Source: Torreya grandis (lineage: Eukaryota; Streptophyta; Pinopsida; Cupressales; Taxaceae). Taken from it: 64,000 bases of DNA. The stretch covers positions 655,001 through 719,000 of the forward strand of contig JARHVA010003262.1 of the NCBI GenBank assembly GCA_037957365.1. Reading direction: 5' to 3'. Below are positions 13,625 through 25,995 of this stretch, in pieces. The first letter of the stretch is position 1; each line of letters opens with the position of its first letter. The translations under genes were made by a program, and so were the position numbers. The notes beneath the pieces were generated by a model. It was not told the origin of the DNA and made no database searches. It saw nothing but the letters and a program-made list of their open reading frames with translations.

Positions 13625-13666
<42 letters not shown>

Positions 13667-14299
13667 CTAGGACCATTACCCATATCTCATTAATATATCA
13701 TACTCCCATGTAGAGTTTACATGTGCTAAAAAATGTCTATAAGTGCTTCTTGGGTTTGAGACCTCATTCTGTGAGCTCAAGGCCTAAAACTATGATTCAT
13801 GCACTTTTACTTCAAAACTTGACCTCAAACTTTGTGATAATGCCTAAAATAACTTATCTCACCTATTTCTATGCTCACATATGAATAATTTACTTTAAAT
13901 ATGATCTTCATACCTCATTAGGTGAGGAAGGGTCTAAAAATTATATAGGTACAGACTTAGACTAAAGGTCCTACCCCTATAAGATTACTCTAAAACTCTC
14001 GTGAATACTTATATACCTTAATCACATGATAAAAACATTCTAAACAACCTTAACATGAATATTTTCATTCATTTTACCATCCACATACCTCTTCATGTCA
14101 TGACTAGGCTTCATATTCCCTTAACATCAATAAATTATAGCTTTCATGCAAACATAAAACATTAGCTTCCTTCAAATACTCTCTCATGACAAAATTATCC
14201 CATGCATGTTGTGTCATCACACACTACCAATTTTACTTAATCATCTTTGACATCAACCTTCAAAAGATGAATCTTTGACATCAATGACAACACTCAACA
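11796..14299 (-). repeat. 5' LTR of copia C
   Basis: About 2.5 kb, the partner of 4036-6498. On the minus strand it begins TGTTGAGTGTTGTC, so the canonical TG is intact here. It includes a TA microsatellite at 13627-13663 not present in the other LTR. The two LTRs differ at many positions, with numerous small indels, so the insertion is old. Confidence 0.88.
13627..13663. repeat. (TA)n microsatellite in copia 5' LTR
   Basis: About 37 bases of alternating T and A. The homologous position in the 3' LTR (near 5860) has a short non-repetitive sequence, so the expansion arose after insertion. Confidence 0.9.
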
Positions 14300-14655
14300 T
14301 TAATTATGGAAATTAATTCATATTGTATGGGATATTTTTAAGATGGATCAAGTAAGCTTTGGAAAGGTTTCTCTACAAATCTAGAATAATCCTAAGATGA
14401 AAAAACCACTTGGGAAAAAATTTAGTTAGATTAGTTAGTCCATAAAGCCTAAGTATAAATTTTATGAACATCATAATACTAAAATCCAAATAAATGCATA
14501 AAATAACTTTAATAAATGTGTCCATTTCAACCTTTAGATTTAAGTATAAATTGAATTACTAGAGTAATATGGGACTACTCATTCCACTTAGAATTACATC
14601 AAGGCTTAATTCCAAATAAAAAATCTAGACTTAATAAAATGACTTCCAACTTAGA

Positions 14656-15480
14656 CTCAGTCAAACCATTCCCTTGAATATATTATTTTGATGATAACAT
14701 CAAGGTAACCCCATTTTCATAATCCCATTTAGTGATCTTGTCTAACTAAAATGCAGGTCCATTATCGTAGACTACAGAGGCTAGGGTGTCAAACCATGTT
14801 GTTATGTTTTCCTTGAGGAAATTGATAACTACATTAGTTGTGTTTTTATTGGTCACCACTTCCTCTATCCATATTTTTCAGTAATTAGTGGACATGCACA
14901 TGAATTTATGTCCAACTGATGAGTTTAGATTGATGACTAAAAATGAAGTCAAGTCCCCAGTGAGTTAATGGATGCTCTTTAATCACATATTGTAAAGGCA
15001 TTACATCATGAAATTTCATCTTGGAAAATTTATAGAACTAATGGCATGAATGCACATGGACATATACATATATAAATATAGTGGGCCACTAGTACCTAGC
15101 TTTTAGAATTGTGTTCATTATTGTAGTCTTTGAAGGATGGTCATCACCTAATTTCTCATGGAAGATAATCATGAATTCCTTATCTTATTTTTTAGATAAA
15201 CATCTAAGATATATGACTTAATTTTATAAAATAATCCTTTATTTTTGATATATTTTGTTGCCTTTAGCTTGAGATCTCTTTTATACATCTAATTGAGTCC
15301 CAAAGGAGGATTTCCATAAAGGAGGTAGGGGACAATTGGATCATGCCATTCTTGATAGACCATTTATGACTGGTTCAATACCACCATGATCCTTGGGTGA
15401 ATTTTAGTGATCAATTGAGTAATACCTTAGCCTTGAAGTAGATTTATAAGTTTTATCTCAATATCATACTCTTGCATCTT
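14656..15480 (-). pseudogene. W integrase remnant, cut off at the catalytic glutamate
   Basis: Downstream of RT-RNase H on the minus strand, the frames give a Ty3-type integrase core. GLDFI (first Asp) is near 14950 and is followed by HKFMCMSTNY. VVYDNGPAF (second Asp) is near 14765-14785. LSSK, one stop, then YIQGNGLTES (catalytic Glu, codon at 14656-14658) ends the core. All three acidic residues are still legible, but stops and frameshifts interrupt the chain. The usual C-terminal region and polypurine tract are missing because LTR A begins at the same bases (TGACTGAG). Confidence 0.82.
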
Positions 15481-16600
15481 GGCCATCCATTAGCCTCTAC
15501 ATTGTCCTAACTCATTCTACCCCAGCATTAACTTTATAACTAAGTCTGAGATGATGGTATGCACCTTGTTTATAAAGAGGTTGTTCTTAAATTTCTTCAT
15601 ATCCTTAACCAAGGCATAGGCATGCTTTTCCAAAGTGTAATACTTCATCTCTGCATCCTTCAAGTTTATGCTCATGAAAATTATTGGGTGATCGTCGTTA
15701 TCCAAATTTCGGGTGAGCGCTATAACTATTGTGTGCTCTAATGTGAAATAATAGAGGTATAATTCCTTCATATAGTTTGAGTTGATTAAGACTAGTGCCT
15801 ACATGATGATTTCCTTGATTTTTTAAAAGTCTTACCTATTTTAAGGAGTCCAATCCATCTTTATTTCTTGTGTCAACATTAAATTGAAAGGTTGAAAGTT
15901 TTTATAAAATCTATATATGAATTTACTTACAAAGTTAGTCTTACCAAAGAATGACTTTAATTATTTTTCACTATTAGGCAAAGGTATCATTGAAATCACA
16001 TTGGCATGATCATTATCAATAGAAATGCCTTTATTTAATATGATGTGACTAAGAAGCTTACCTTTGGTAACACAAAATATGCTTTTCTTTGGGTTAAGAG
16101 AGATACCATACCTTTTTCACCTTTCAAATATATTCTAAACATGATGAATATGATTAGACATGCATTTTGAAAAAATAGTCAAGTCATCCATGTAAATAAA
16201 AAATCATTTACTTATATGACCTTTGCAATAAAATTTTATAGCTCTCTAAAAGGTGGATCCTACATTAATAAGTCCAAATGGCATTTGTTTGTAAGTTATT
16301 GTGCCCTAATTTATTGTAAATTTAGTCTTGGATCAATGTTTTAAGTTTACTAAGACCTAATTATATCATGAGAATATGTCCAATAAGGACATCATCTAGG
16401 ATCCACTTACCATCTGTATTACCTCATATAAGGAAGGAAATGGATATTTATCTTTGTCAAAACCTTGGTTCAAATTTTTTAAATCCATGAACAATAATAT
16501 TTCTCCATTTTTTTCTATATTCAAATTAAGTTAGCTACTTAAGCATAATAATGATTGGGAATATGATCGCAACTGAGAAGAGTTTGTGGACCTATTTGTG
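15481..16600 (-). pseudogene. W reverse transcriptase and RNase H remnant
   Basis: The minus strand from about 16500 encodes a Ty3/gypsy RT. Recognisable parts are a KKNG-type and DFRNLNQ-like start, QMPFGLINVGSTF, and IYMDDLTIFSK with the catalytic YMDD at 16183-16194. Then come a KRYGISLNP segment and a PLPNSEK-like linker. The open stretch 15771-15517 is the RNase H portion (LYYFTLEHTIVIALTRN, AEMKYYTLEKHAYALVK). It ends in MQEYDIEIK near 15475. Stops and at least two frameshifts disable it. Order and motifs place it in Ty3/gypsy. Confidence 0.9.
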
Positions 16601-17039
16601 AAAAAGTGATTACAAGATTGGGTTCATATTTTTTGCCTCTATCTAAAGGGTTTTTGGTCTTTCTTAAGGGGGATAGTGTGGGTTATTATCTTTGGGTCAA
16701 AACAATTAAGGTCTACATAGGCCCACCCAATAATATATTGGTATTGTAAATTTCTTTTTTGAGTTGTTCAACTTTAATATGTGTAAAATTTAGACCAATA
16801 AGAACATCCTAGGGGTGGTTTCATAAAACCAAACTAATCATTATAAACTTTTGGTCTATGTGTATTTGCCTCTTAGGTCTATGTGTGGGCTTGTCAAGGT
16901 CAAACACTCTCTCAAGCAAAATCATCCTTTTTGGAACTCAATTTTATTTCAAGTTCATAATGTCATCCTAGCCACATTATTCATTTCAAGGGTTGTCTCT
17001 TTTTACCTCATCTATAACTTAGGTCTCAAATACCCCTAA
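16601..17039 (-). pseudogene. W polyprotein linker between first RNase H and RT
   Basis: A minus-strand frame with stops runs through this stretch with scattered polar motifs such as HIKVEQLKKEIYNTN. It sits where W-type polyproteins have a poorly conserved spacer before RT. No catalytic motif is visible. Its left continuation is 31445, on the other side of X1. Confidence 0.5.
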
Positions 17040-18366
17040 GTTATTAAGGAATTATAAATTGGATATAGGAATCCTTATTTATTATATAGGGTTAAGAATA
17101 TAGAAATTGTAATGCACAAGGGTGATGATTAGATATAAAGTAGGACAATTAAGTGATAGACTCATATATAAAGATACACTAAATTTATCAACTAAGATAT
17201 GCTAAATATAGTAAGTACAACTATGTTAAGTATATAAATAACAAAGAAGTAATGTATTTAGCTTGTTATTATGCTAATTTATTTATGTATATGGAACAAG
17301 TATAAACTAAACTAGAAGATGATTCTAGAATAATCATCAAATTTTATAGTTGATGCTTTTAGATTTATGGACACTATCATTAGCATAGGATAATTGTGTC
17401 AACACTATTATTTGAAATCAATGCAAATGTCTTGTATAAAATACATGTTAGAAAATGATGTGACCACATAAATGCTTCTAAGTTTTAATTATATTTCAAT
17501 TTGGGCATTTAGATCTAAGTCATAGATTATTAATTCTCATGAATTTGTAAAACCCTAGTTCTTCATCTTTATGCTGGCATTGAGGAAATATGGGTTAGTG
17601 AGTACATGGTGTTGAGTTGACCCCAATATCCATCTATGAATGACCATTTCCTATATAAAAAATTATTTGAAGAGGACCTTAGACTGATGTAGTTCTCTCC
17701 TACATCATGTCTTATGTGTGAATCAAGTAATATGTTTAAAGTATGTACAAGAGTGACCTAGCTTATAACTTAGTGAATTGATATGTTAGGCTGATCCATT
17801 AGTAATCTAAACCTGTATATGTTTTTTCCCTATGATTTTTAAAAATCTTTATTTAAATGAATTCTTTATCGATACATTTTAATAAGTCTCCTTGGTATCT
17901 TTTTGTATTTTCTAGGTGAATAATGAATGAGGGTTGATCTATTATTTATATCAATCCCTTTGTATAATTAAATCACATTAAATCAATTATGTTAACCATT
18001 AAGACAAGATACATTTGAAAATTTGATGACTTTAGGGAACTAGACACTTATATCAAGTCAGGTTACTAGCATAGATGCTAGTGTCTATCCCAGACATTAG
18101 TGTCCAAAGAGAAAGAAAGTAAGTATAGACTTAAAACTTTTAGAAATGGAAGATAAGTATGATTTAAGCTTTTTGGGAAGGATAAAAGGTATAAGTCATC
18201 AATATAATATTTGTTGGACTAAGAGATAGGCCAAGGGGCATAATATAGAGTAAATGTGAGTATTTAGAAAGTGATAAAGGTCTAGAACTAAAAGAAACAA
18301 CCAAGGTTTGAGTTTTCAAAATTTAAAATATTGAGGTTTTATATAATCCATAAAATAGTGTATACA
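17040..18366 (-). repeat. 3' LTR of X1
   Basis: Aligns end to end with 30117-31444, for example through AATGCACAAGGGTGATGATTA at 17110-17131 and its partner near 30183. On the minus strand it begins TGTATACACTATTTTATGG immediately after a G tract. Confidence 0.88.
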
Positions 18367-18381
18367 TTCCCCCCCCCCTTT
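18367..18381 (-). other. Polypurine tract of X1
   Basis: The minus strand reads AAAGGGGGGGGGGAA right before the LTR. X2 has a related tract (37707-37723) followed by the same CTAGAATAA-type sequence read upstream, showing the two share this end of the internal region. Confidence 0.8.
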
Positions 18382-20976
18382 ATTCTAGTAATGAAATGAC
18401 TAGTTAAAGGGAAGAAATGTGTATGTGGGTGTGTATAACACACCTTATATTGGTTTGAGTCCAACTTGAGTGATTTTTTAGTGACTCGCCTACAACCAAG
18501 AGCAGGTAATAATACATAGTGCATATAATGTATAATTAATTACTTGAACTGATTGAAATTTAAAGAGTAAGGATTAGAATTACACTTGTCTATTGATGTA
18601 ACTACCTTGCCTATTATCAAGTCAATTTGAAATATGTATCATTCTAAGGCTTTGAACTGAGATTAGAAAAAATATATGTATAAATAGAAAGTGCATATAT
18701 CTAAGGAGATAGAGAGATATTGGAAATCACATGCCCCCAACTTTGGATAAAAGGTGAGTTACCACTCAATAGTTAATATTAGCTTAACCATAAAACCCAA
18801 TCATAGTTATAACCTAGTAAACATGAGTGAACTAAGTCAAATCATACTATCAAATTGCTAAGGATAGATGATAAAATCAATTCCAACCTAAAAGCATGGA
18901 AATATTAAGCGATTTAATCATCTCAACCATACCAAAAGTGAACCAACTATTATAGTAGATGTGCTCTATAAAATTACATCCTAGGTATCAGTACATAAAA
19001 GTACATTATAATGGGTGATTATACTACAATATAGTGTTTTTAAATTTGAAACTAATTAATTTTTTTCAATATTATGTGTGCATTGCATAGAATATGCACC
19101 TTAGATATGTCTCATGTTAAGATTATATATAATAATAGCACAAATGTATATAATTCTACAATTACTAAAAACTTGAATCATATAATAATATGCTTTGACC
19201 AAGTTTTAAATTGTGTAAGTATGAAAAAAATGCTTCCAAAGAATGCCCCCACTATATATAGAGAAATATAAAAACTATAATAAGTACCAATGTGGAGTAC
19301 ATGTTTCTAAAACATGCCCCATAATGAAATTTGATGATGATGGATACTAAATAAGTGGATCAAACATGATTCCAAAGCATGCCCCTACTGAATATGATAC
19401 TATGAATGTGTGGAATCCACATATATATGGCATACCCCCGCTAAATTTTAAAACTAATATGAGTACCAAATTGAATAAGTGTGTAGAACATGCTTCTAAA
19501 TCATGCCCTTATTTAATCTAAAAATTATGCCAAATGTGAAGAACATGCCTCTATGATATGCCCCCACTGATATTATTCCCCCCACTTGAAGTGAGGGAAG
19601 AATATAAACCATTAGTAACCTCACCTAAAAAGGATAAGATAATTACATAATTTATGAATTTAACCATGTAGCATATAAGACATGTCTGGGTAAATATAAC
19701 ATTGAAGCAGATAGCACAATGTGATCACATGAAGGCCTAAGATGCATGATAAGGAACATGACAATGTTTATATATTAACAGTAAAATTTCAATAATAAAA
19801 TCAATCACACACATAAGATCACTCAAAATCAATTCAAAAGGAAATGGTCCAAGGAAACTAAAAATAAGGGACATGTTTAAATGCCACACAATCAAAGGAA
19901 CATGACTTAGTCAAATTTCCATAAAAGTAAGGATGACATATTCAAATGTATGTACAATAATAAATAAAATTTTCAAATTTCAAATAAAGCATATATATGC
20001 ATGGAAGCCATAAATAAAGGAGCATATTCAAATACTTTAGCAAACAAAACAATGGTAAGGATAAACACTCAAGGAAGCACATAAATGAAAGCATAAGTAA
20101 CCGACATAAACATGTCATAGTATCCCATCGATAAAATGTGTTAGCAAAGAAAAACATCAAGTGCATAGCATATCAAGTATCATGTGAAAGATATAATCAT
20201 GGATAAAGGCATGTGTAAGTACATATTGAGATCAAAACATGATAATGTAGAGTGACCATAAAATGATATAACTAGGAAGTATTATGATCATAGAGGTGGA
20301 TGTCCCCAATGTCTATATGACATGAGTGGAGAAAAGGCCCAACATATAAAATAGGAATATATAATGTATATATGTATCCATATTTCACACTCAAGTATAA
20401 GCATGAAACACGTGTATGTATAAGTAAATTATATGCAATCCATTAATATAGAAGTAACAAATAGATGCCAAGGAGCCAATAAAACATGTAAGTACCAAAA
20501 CTGATTTTGTATTTTTGAATTTTTTTTGGTATTTTAGGAACATGAAAGGGGAAAGCTATCATATGCTACTATCTAAATGATGATCATATATATCTCCCCA
20601 CTGTGAACCTGGTGTAATAATTTGGTGACATTATTGAGGAACATGTATAGGTGTAATATATATATATATCATTATAGTGTTTTTAATGCTCTACATATGT
20701 AAAATAAGATTATATGGTATTGGAAAAATAGTAGGAGTAATATGAGTAAGGGTTTGTGGAACACATTATTGAGTGCTTTGTGGTTTCCTTAGAATAGCAG
20801 TAATAATAACATGTATAGGTGCTCTAAATATCTAAGCATGGTGTGTAGTAGATTAGGATTCCATAGAATCAATTATATGTCTCTAATGCAATGGTGCCTA
20901 AAGTAATAGCTACCTAGTAACGGGGATTACTTGTTTATTACATTTTTATGGTGGATTAACCTTAGTAGGTTTGATA
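18382..20976 (-). mobile_element. X1 non-coding 3' region
   Basis: No protein domain is visible on either strand. The stretch is A-rich on the plus strand and includes the hairpin array described separately. Further right (19740-20160) are irregularly repeated short motifs around GGGACATG and AAGCATAT. It occupies the place where autonomous relatives would have RT, RNase H and integrase, or else a long 3' untranslated region. Confidence 0.6.
19220..19575 (-). repeat. Array of short hairpin repeats in X1 3' region
   Basis: About six degenerate units, roughly 55-75 bases apart, each centre on an imperfect palindrome of the form ACATGCTTCTAAAGCATGCC followed by a C run. Examples are at 19223, 19300, 19366, 19416, 19487 and 19541. 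The same kind of unit, in the same orientation relative to the element, occurs near the 3' end of X4 at 50183-50275, so it predates the split of the two copies. Confidence 0.65.
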
Positions 20977-20981
20977 TTTAG

Positions 20982-22159
20982 TGTATACACATAATATTTT
21001 CAAACTTTATCAATTATTGATGCTTTTTATCTTGTAGGAACCCATTAAGTCTCAATCTCTTTGAGTGAATGACTTGAGGGGTGCACCAAGAAAGGGTTGG
21101 GAAGATAATTAGTGTTTTAAAAGATTTTTTCCCTATAATACCACTTGATATCAAACCAAACATCTCCTAAAAACATTCCCCTAAGCTTTACCTCCTATTT
21201 TTCACTCACCTCTAGTCATTTTATGCCTTCATAAGCCCTTCCCTAGCCTAACATCATTTTTGATGGTTTACATTACACTATTGGCCCCATTAACCTTGTA
21301 ATCTAATTGATAAAACTTATTTAGGGTCTAGGTCGGCCCTTGATTGACATAGACCAAAACCTAATTTTTTTATTAATAATGATATAATGTTGATTGGGTC
21401 AACCTTGTTGGCCTAAAATTTTGGAAAGTAATAGGGTTATATTAAATTATATAAACACATTCATTTCACCATTCTTAGAGAGACATCAAGAGTTAATTAT
21501 TCATTTGTGATTATTTACAATCTTCTCTTCTACCATTCTACTTGAAGAGTCTTAGATTAGGGTTTCTACTTGGAGAATAATCTTGTATTGTGGAAAATTC
21601 ATGGATGCTTTGGCCTTTTTTATTGATCCTTACAAACCACAAACCACAACCTCTTGTGAATCACCTTTGGCTAGGGAGAGATTGAGTCTTGATGGGCTTA
21701 TATTAAATGTAAGTATCTATAAATTTACTCCTCTCTTTAGTAGATAGAAGTAACATAAGTAATAGATTTTTAATATATTTTTCTCTGCATGCATTAGGGT
21801 TTTACCTATACATAGATTAATTGGGATTATCTTATGCATGCTTACTTTTACATTTACTAACCCCTACTTAGTGCCACAAGCTTTGGTGAGCACTAGATTA
21901 GACTTTACTTATTACTAGTTTAGTGAATATGAAAACATAATACTTATTTAGATTTATTGTATATTTTTATTTGATTAGAGGCTTTGTAACCCTCCCTAGT
22001 GATATTATTATGGTATGATATCCCTTGGATAGGTATAGTAGATCCATCTTCATCATGAAATCAAATATATAATGTATCAACAATTGGAAGTGTAATTAGG
22101 ATTTATCTTCTCCAAACTAGGATTGATTTGTAGGTTAATTGCATTTCCATTTTCATAAA
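20982..22159 (+). repeat. 5' LTR of X3
   Basis: Starts TGTATACACATAAT. Matched along its length by 26553-27728, including the block AGGAACCCATTAAGTCTC at 21038 against 26610 and CTTGGAGAAGAATCTTGT-type sequence near 21568 against 27138. The right edge is uncertain by about three bases. Confidence 0.85.
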
Positions 22160-22162
22160 TTA

Positions 22163-22174
22163 TGGTGAACCTAA
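22163..22174 (+). other. Primer-binding site of X3
   Basis: TGGTGAACCTAA, a few bases after the 5' LTR. The first nine bases match the X1 site. I could not match it to a standard plant primer tRNA from memory. Confidence 0.6.
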
Positions 22175-24304
22175 CATGAATATAACCCTTCCAGGTTTTC
22201 TTTCACACCATCATTTTTGTCATTTTATTATATTTTTACATACTTGTAATATTGTATTAAACCAATTGGCATAGTTATAACTTTTTGTGCACAAGTTTAA
22301 CATAGTCATTTCAAAATTACTCTATTATATATATGTAGGTCTTCATTATCTATAGATTACTAGATTGAATAGGTCAACACATTACTCTTATTCAGTTCCA
22401 AATTAGCATACACTATCAAAAATGTTGAATGTTTTTGCCAATTCTTTCTACCAATATACAGGTCAATAAATACTATCAAATAGGTCAACCCTATTCCTTA
22501 TTATTTTTCAACATATAGGGTTTTGTAAAACTTGGTCAAACTAATCGAGCCAGTTTGTAGAATTTGAAAGAAACAACTAAGGAATTACAACATAAAATTT
22601 GCAATATTAATCATCTTCAAGACCACCAAGGTTCCTTTATTTCCTCCATTTGTCATTTTAGTATTTTTTTTAGTTCTATTTTTCATAAGTTAATAGTCTT
22701 TAAAACTATAATCCTATAGCTAACTAGGTTAACTTGGTTGACCTAGTTCTATAGTTTATCCTCTATTTGAGACTCATAGTCTACTTGTTTGAATCTATTA
22801 TTAAAGACATTGATTCTATAGAAAAATAATGACTTAGTTGACTCTTTTATATACTATTTGCATATAATGTCACCTGAACTGACTCTATACTATTCCTAAT
22901 CAAAGAATTAAAAACTATTTGTTAGTAATTAATTTGCATTTTCTTTCTAACTATTTTCATTCTTAGAGTAACTCATTGTCTAAATATGTGGTTTTTAAAA
23001 TTACCATTTTAGTTACACTATTTTACTCTTTTCCACACACTAACAAATGAATAACATTAAAAATTCATTTAAACATTTATCTTCCCAAGGCCTACCGACT
23101 TAGATTTCATCACCAAGGGGGATGTTGACTTAGTTTTCTAGCCAAGTATATATACATAGTTAATGGTATATATTGGCAAAGCACCCAACAACCTTATTGC
23201 TATGAGATTATGAAGTGAGGGGGTAGGAACCAACACCAAGATAGTACCATTACCAACACATATACCTTTCAACCCAAACATCTTGAAACCAACTCTAGAC
23301 TACTTTTTAGTTCCTTATTTTATCCAACTCTCCTATCACACTAACATCAAAACTTTATAATAATCTAAATAACACTTAGGATGACCACTTAGTTAGATTT
23401 TACTTTTCATTTGATTGCTTGCTCTCTAATAATTTCATTTTATATTACAAAACTTGCATTGGCTAGCATTGGTGTAAGGTTTGTGTTGTGTGCCCTAATT
23501 GGATCAATCACATTAATCCAATTATTTGTGTGTTTGCTTTCATTATTGCTTCAATTATCTTTTAAATATTTGTCCCCTATTTCATAACACTATCTTCCCA
23601 GTCGATATAGTTTATCATAGAATATGTTCTACCTTATTTTAAGTAGTACATAGTTAAAATGCATGATTGTGTCTTCTTATCTCTTTGTTTTATCCCTTAT
23701 CCAACAATACAAAATCAACCCATATGACTATGTATTCTTTTTATCCTATATCTTAGTAATACCCTATCAACCTAGTTGATTTTTTACCTATTGGTTGACC
23801 TTATTCTTTGTCTAGCTAACATTATTCTCTATTTGGATGACTCGATCCCTTATTCTCTTTCTTCTTTCCTAAATTTTTCTTATTTTATCAAGCATCATGA
23901 AATCCCCTATCAAAATCTTCTTGGATAACCTGAATCCATTTAGACACTATATGGGGTGCTCTTTTCTTCTTATATTTTCTTTTTCTTTTCATATTTTAGG
24001 GCATATTTTTAGGCCCACCCACATGTTAATTCAACCTTTGGGGCATCTTATGATTCCCACTCTTATTCTACATTACATGATACCAAACTAATTCAAATTC
24101 AAGAAACCTTTCAAGACACATGCTTGTCTCTCAATGTTCATCCTTGATATAGATGTTAGCATAGATATTTCCATTATTATCATGATTTCTATATGCTATA
24201 CTTATAACACTTTTTGAAGGATATTTACATGGGTATCACCCTCTATAATAGTCTCTCTTTCTAAAAACCTTATCCTTTCCTTTTGGTCCTTTTGTTTCCC
24301 TTTT

Positions 24305-24585
24305 ATCATGAGTTGCATTGTGAAGATAGGACCCGATCTTCCTCATGATTTTCTATTTTTGATCTCCTTGCTTCCTTAATTTCCAATACATTTTGGCACC
24401 CCTATGGGTTTTTATTTTGTGTGTTTCAATGTAAAACCATTTATATGACCTGACCTTCCTCACAAATAACATATTTATCTCATTTGTTTGTACATTCTTT
24501 GTCCACCCTCATGGGTTTATCTTTTACAAGTTGTAGTGTAAGACCATGGATAAGACTTGACCTTCCTCATTAAATCACCATATTT
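24305..24585 (+). repeat. Three degenerate tandem units in X3
   Basis: Units of about 110 bases share CATGGGTTT or CATGAGTTG, then a TGTAAGACCAT-like middle, then GACCTGACCTTCCTCA. The final motif recurs near 24328, 24449 and 24557. The copies differ at many positions. Confidence 0.6.
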
Positions 24586-25824
24586 AATTAATTTAATGTT
24601 CCTTTTATAAAATTTATTTACAATCATCATGAGTTTTTTATCTTTTTTCTCCATTTCTACTTTTCCTTCTTTTGTAGATAAAAATTTCACAATAATAAAG
24701 TGTTAGCATATTTTCTTACACATCCATCATTCTTATAATAAAGAAACACAATCTACTATCATTGTATCCCTTTTTCACCCTTTGTCACCTTTTTGTGATT
24801 TGAAGTAATATTAATTGTTTCATGTTTTATTCCTCTTGACTTCCTTTCCTTTCACTCAAAATTGGATAAAGCAAGGTTAAAGTCAAGATAACACTTTTAT
24901 TTCACCTATATTAATGAGACTCTTAGACACCATGCTCTCTAATTTATTTTTTTTAGCAACCAAATCCAAAGTATTCAAATAAAAGTCATTTTTATGACCC
25001 ATGTTTGTTTCTCTAAATTTGTATGGAGGAGGAAAAAAAATCCATCAAGAAAGTTAAAATACAAATCATTTGAAATAAAAGGTAATGATACAAAATGCAA
25101 CATAAAAATTTCAAAAATCAAAATCACACTAAAAGATGTGATTAATAACACATCTCCTATCTCTAATCAAATATAAAACTCCTCAATTAGCCTCATCATA
25201 AAGCTGAGGTCTATTCGGGTGTGATAGGCTAGTAGATTAGAATAAAATAATTAAAAAAACTCTATGGTTTTAACTAATTTTTCACATAAGTACCCATTCT
25301 TTGTAGTAGACTGATGGTTCTATAAGGGGTCCTATAGAATGGGAAATGCATTCTGGGAAGGTAAGTCCATCTTAATTTTTATGCATATAGCCTTAATGGG
25401 ATGATATACCTACTTCATTTATTGATATAGGACTTGTGTGGCTATGGGAAGTTATTTAGAGTCGCTAGGGTTGAAAGTCCTCTTGTTTTGACAAACCTAA
25501 TTTGAGTGTTTTGAATTTGATAAAGAATTCCTCTACCTTGGTTTTACCTTTATTCTCCCTTTCACCCATTTCATTTTCCCCCTTGATAGGAAAGTGTGAT
25601 TCTAAATCCATTTTCCATTCTATACTCCTTCTCCACATATTAAAATAATGCTACCACTAATTTATTTTAGTTTTATCTATCTTTAGAACAAAACAATATG
25701 CTTGAGTAATTATGGATTATTTTTACACCATGACTCTACATCCCAACATCACTTTTCCTTCTTTTTTTATTTTTTATTTTTGTACTACCACCTTTTTTAT
25801 ATACACTTGAGTCCATTTCTACTT

Positions 25825-25995
25825 TAATGTACTTTTTCAATTAATGATTGATGTTGGCTTGTTACTTCTCACTCACCAATGTTGTTTTACCTTTTATGTA
25901 CCTTTCTCCATTGATGACTGAGTAAGGATTGTTACTACTCACTCATCAATGTCATTTTAAAATTTTACTTACCCATCATTATTTAATTAAGGATT
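25825..25995 (+). repeat. Degenerate tandem units in X3, period about 68
   Basis: TGTACTTTTTCAATTAATGA (25829) and TGTACCTTTCTCCATTGATG (25897) each begin a unit containing TTGTTACTNCTCACTCA and CAATGT. A third, partial unit begins near 25966. Confidence 0.6.

Larger units (their letters stand above)
4036..14299 (-). mobile_element. Full-length Ty1/copia retrotransposon C (decayed)
   Basis: About 10.3 kb with two long LTRs, a primer-binding site beside the right LTR, a polypurine tract beside the left LTR, and gag, protease, integrase, RT and RNase H in copia order on the minus strand. The target duplication is CTAAG at 4031-4035 and TTAAT at 14300-14304. The uninterrupted site survives in LTR B as CTAAA at 47095-47099, so each copy can be read as a mutated form of it. 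All domains carry stops or frameshifts, so the element is dead. Confidence 0.9.
593..14663 (-). mobile_element. LTR A, 3' LTR of Ty3/gypsy W, split by two insertions
   Basis: The LTR survives as three pieces, 593 to about 1195, about 2655-4035, and 14305-14663, together roughly 2.35 kb. They align in order with LTR B (34601-36499 plus 47005-47450). Good anchors are the GTAGTATATATAGAAGGG block at 2671-2690 against 35218-35237, and the region after 14304 against that after 47099. On the minus strand it starts TGACTGAG immediately after the integrase remnant. It is interrupted by copia C and by a 1.45-kb insertion. Beyond 592 the W leader resumes. Confidence 0.8.

Noticed and set aside
15559..15741. 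60-codon plus-strand frame
   Set aside because: It lies opposite the W RNase H, which has clear motifs on the minus strand.
18369..18378. Run of ten C as a possible assembly artefact or quadruplex element
   Set aside because: It is exactly where the X1 polypurine tract is expected on the minus strand, so a known role explains it.
19220..19575. Regular palindromic repeats suggesting a CRISPR array
   Set aside because: Units are degenerate, spacing varies, there are no cas genes, and the setting is a plant retrotransposon.
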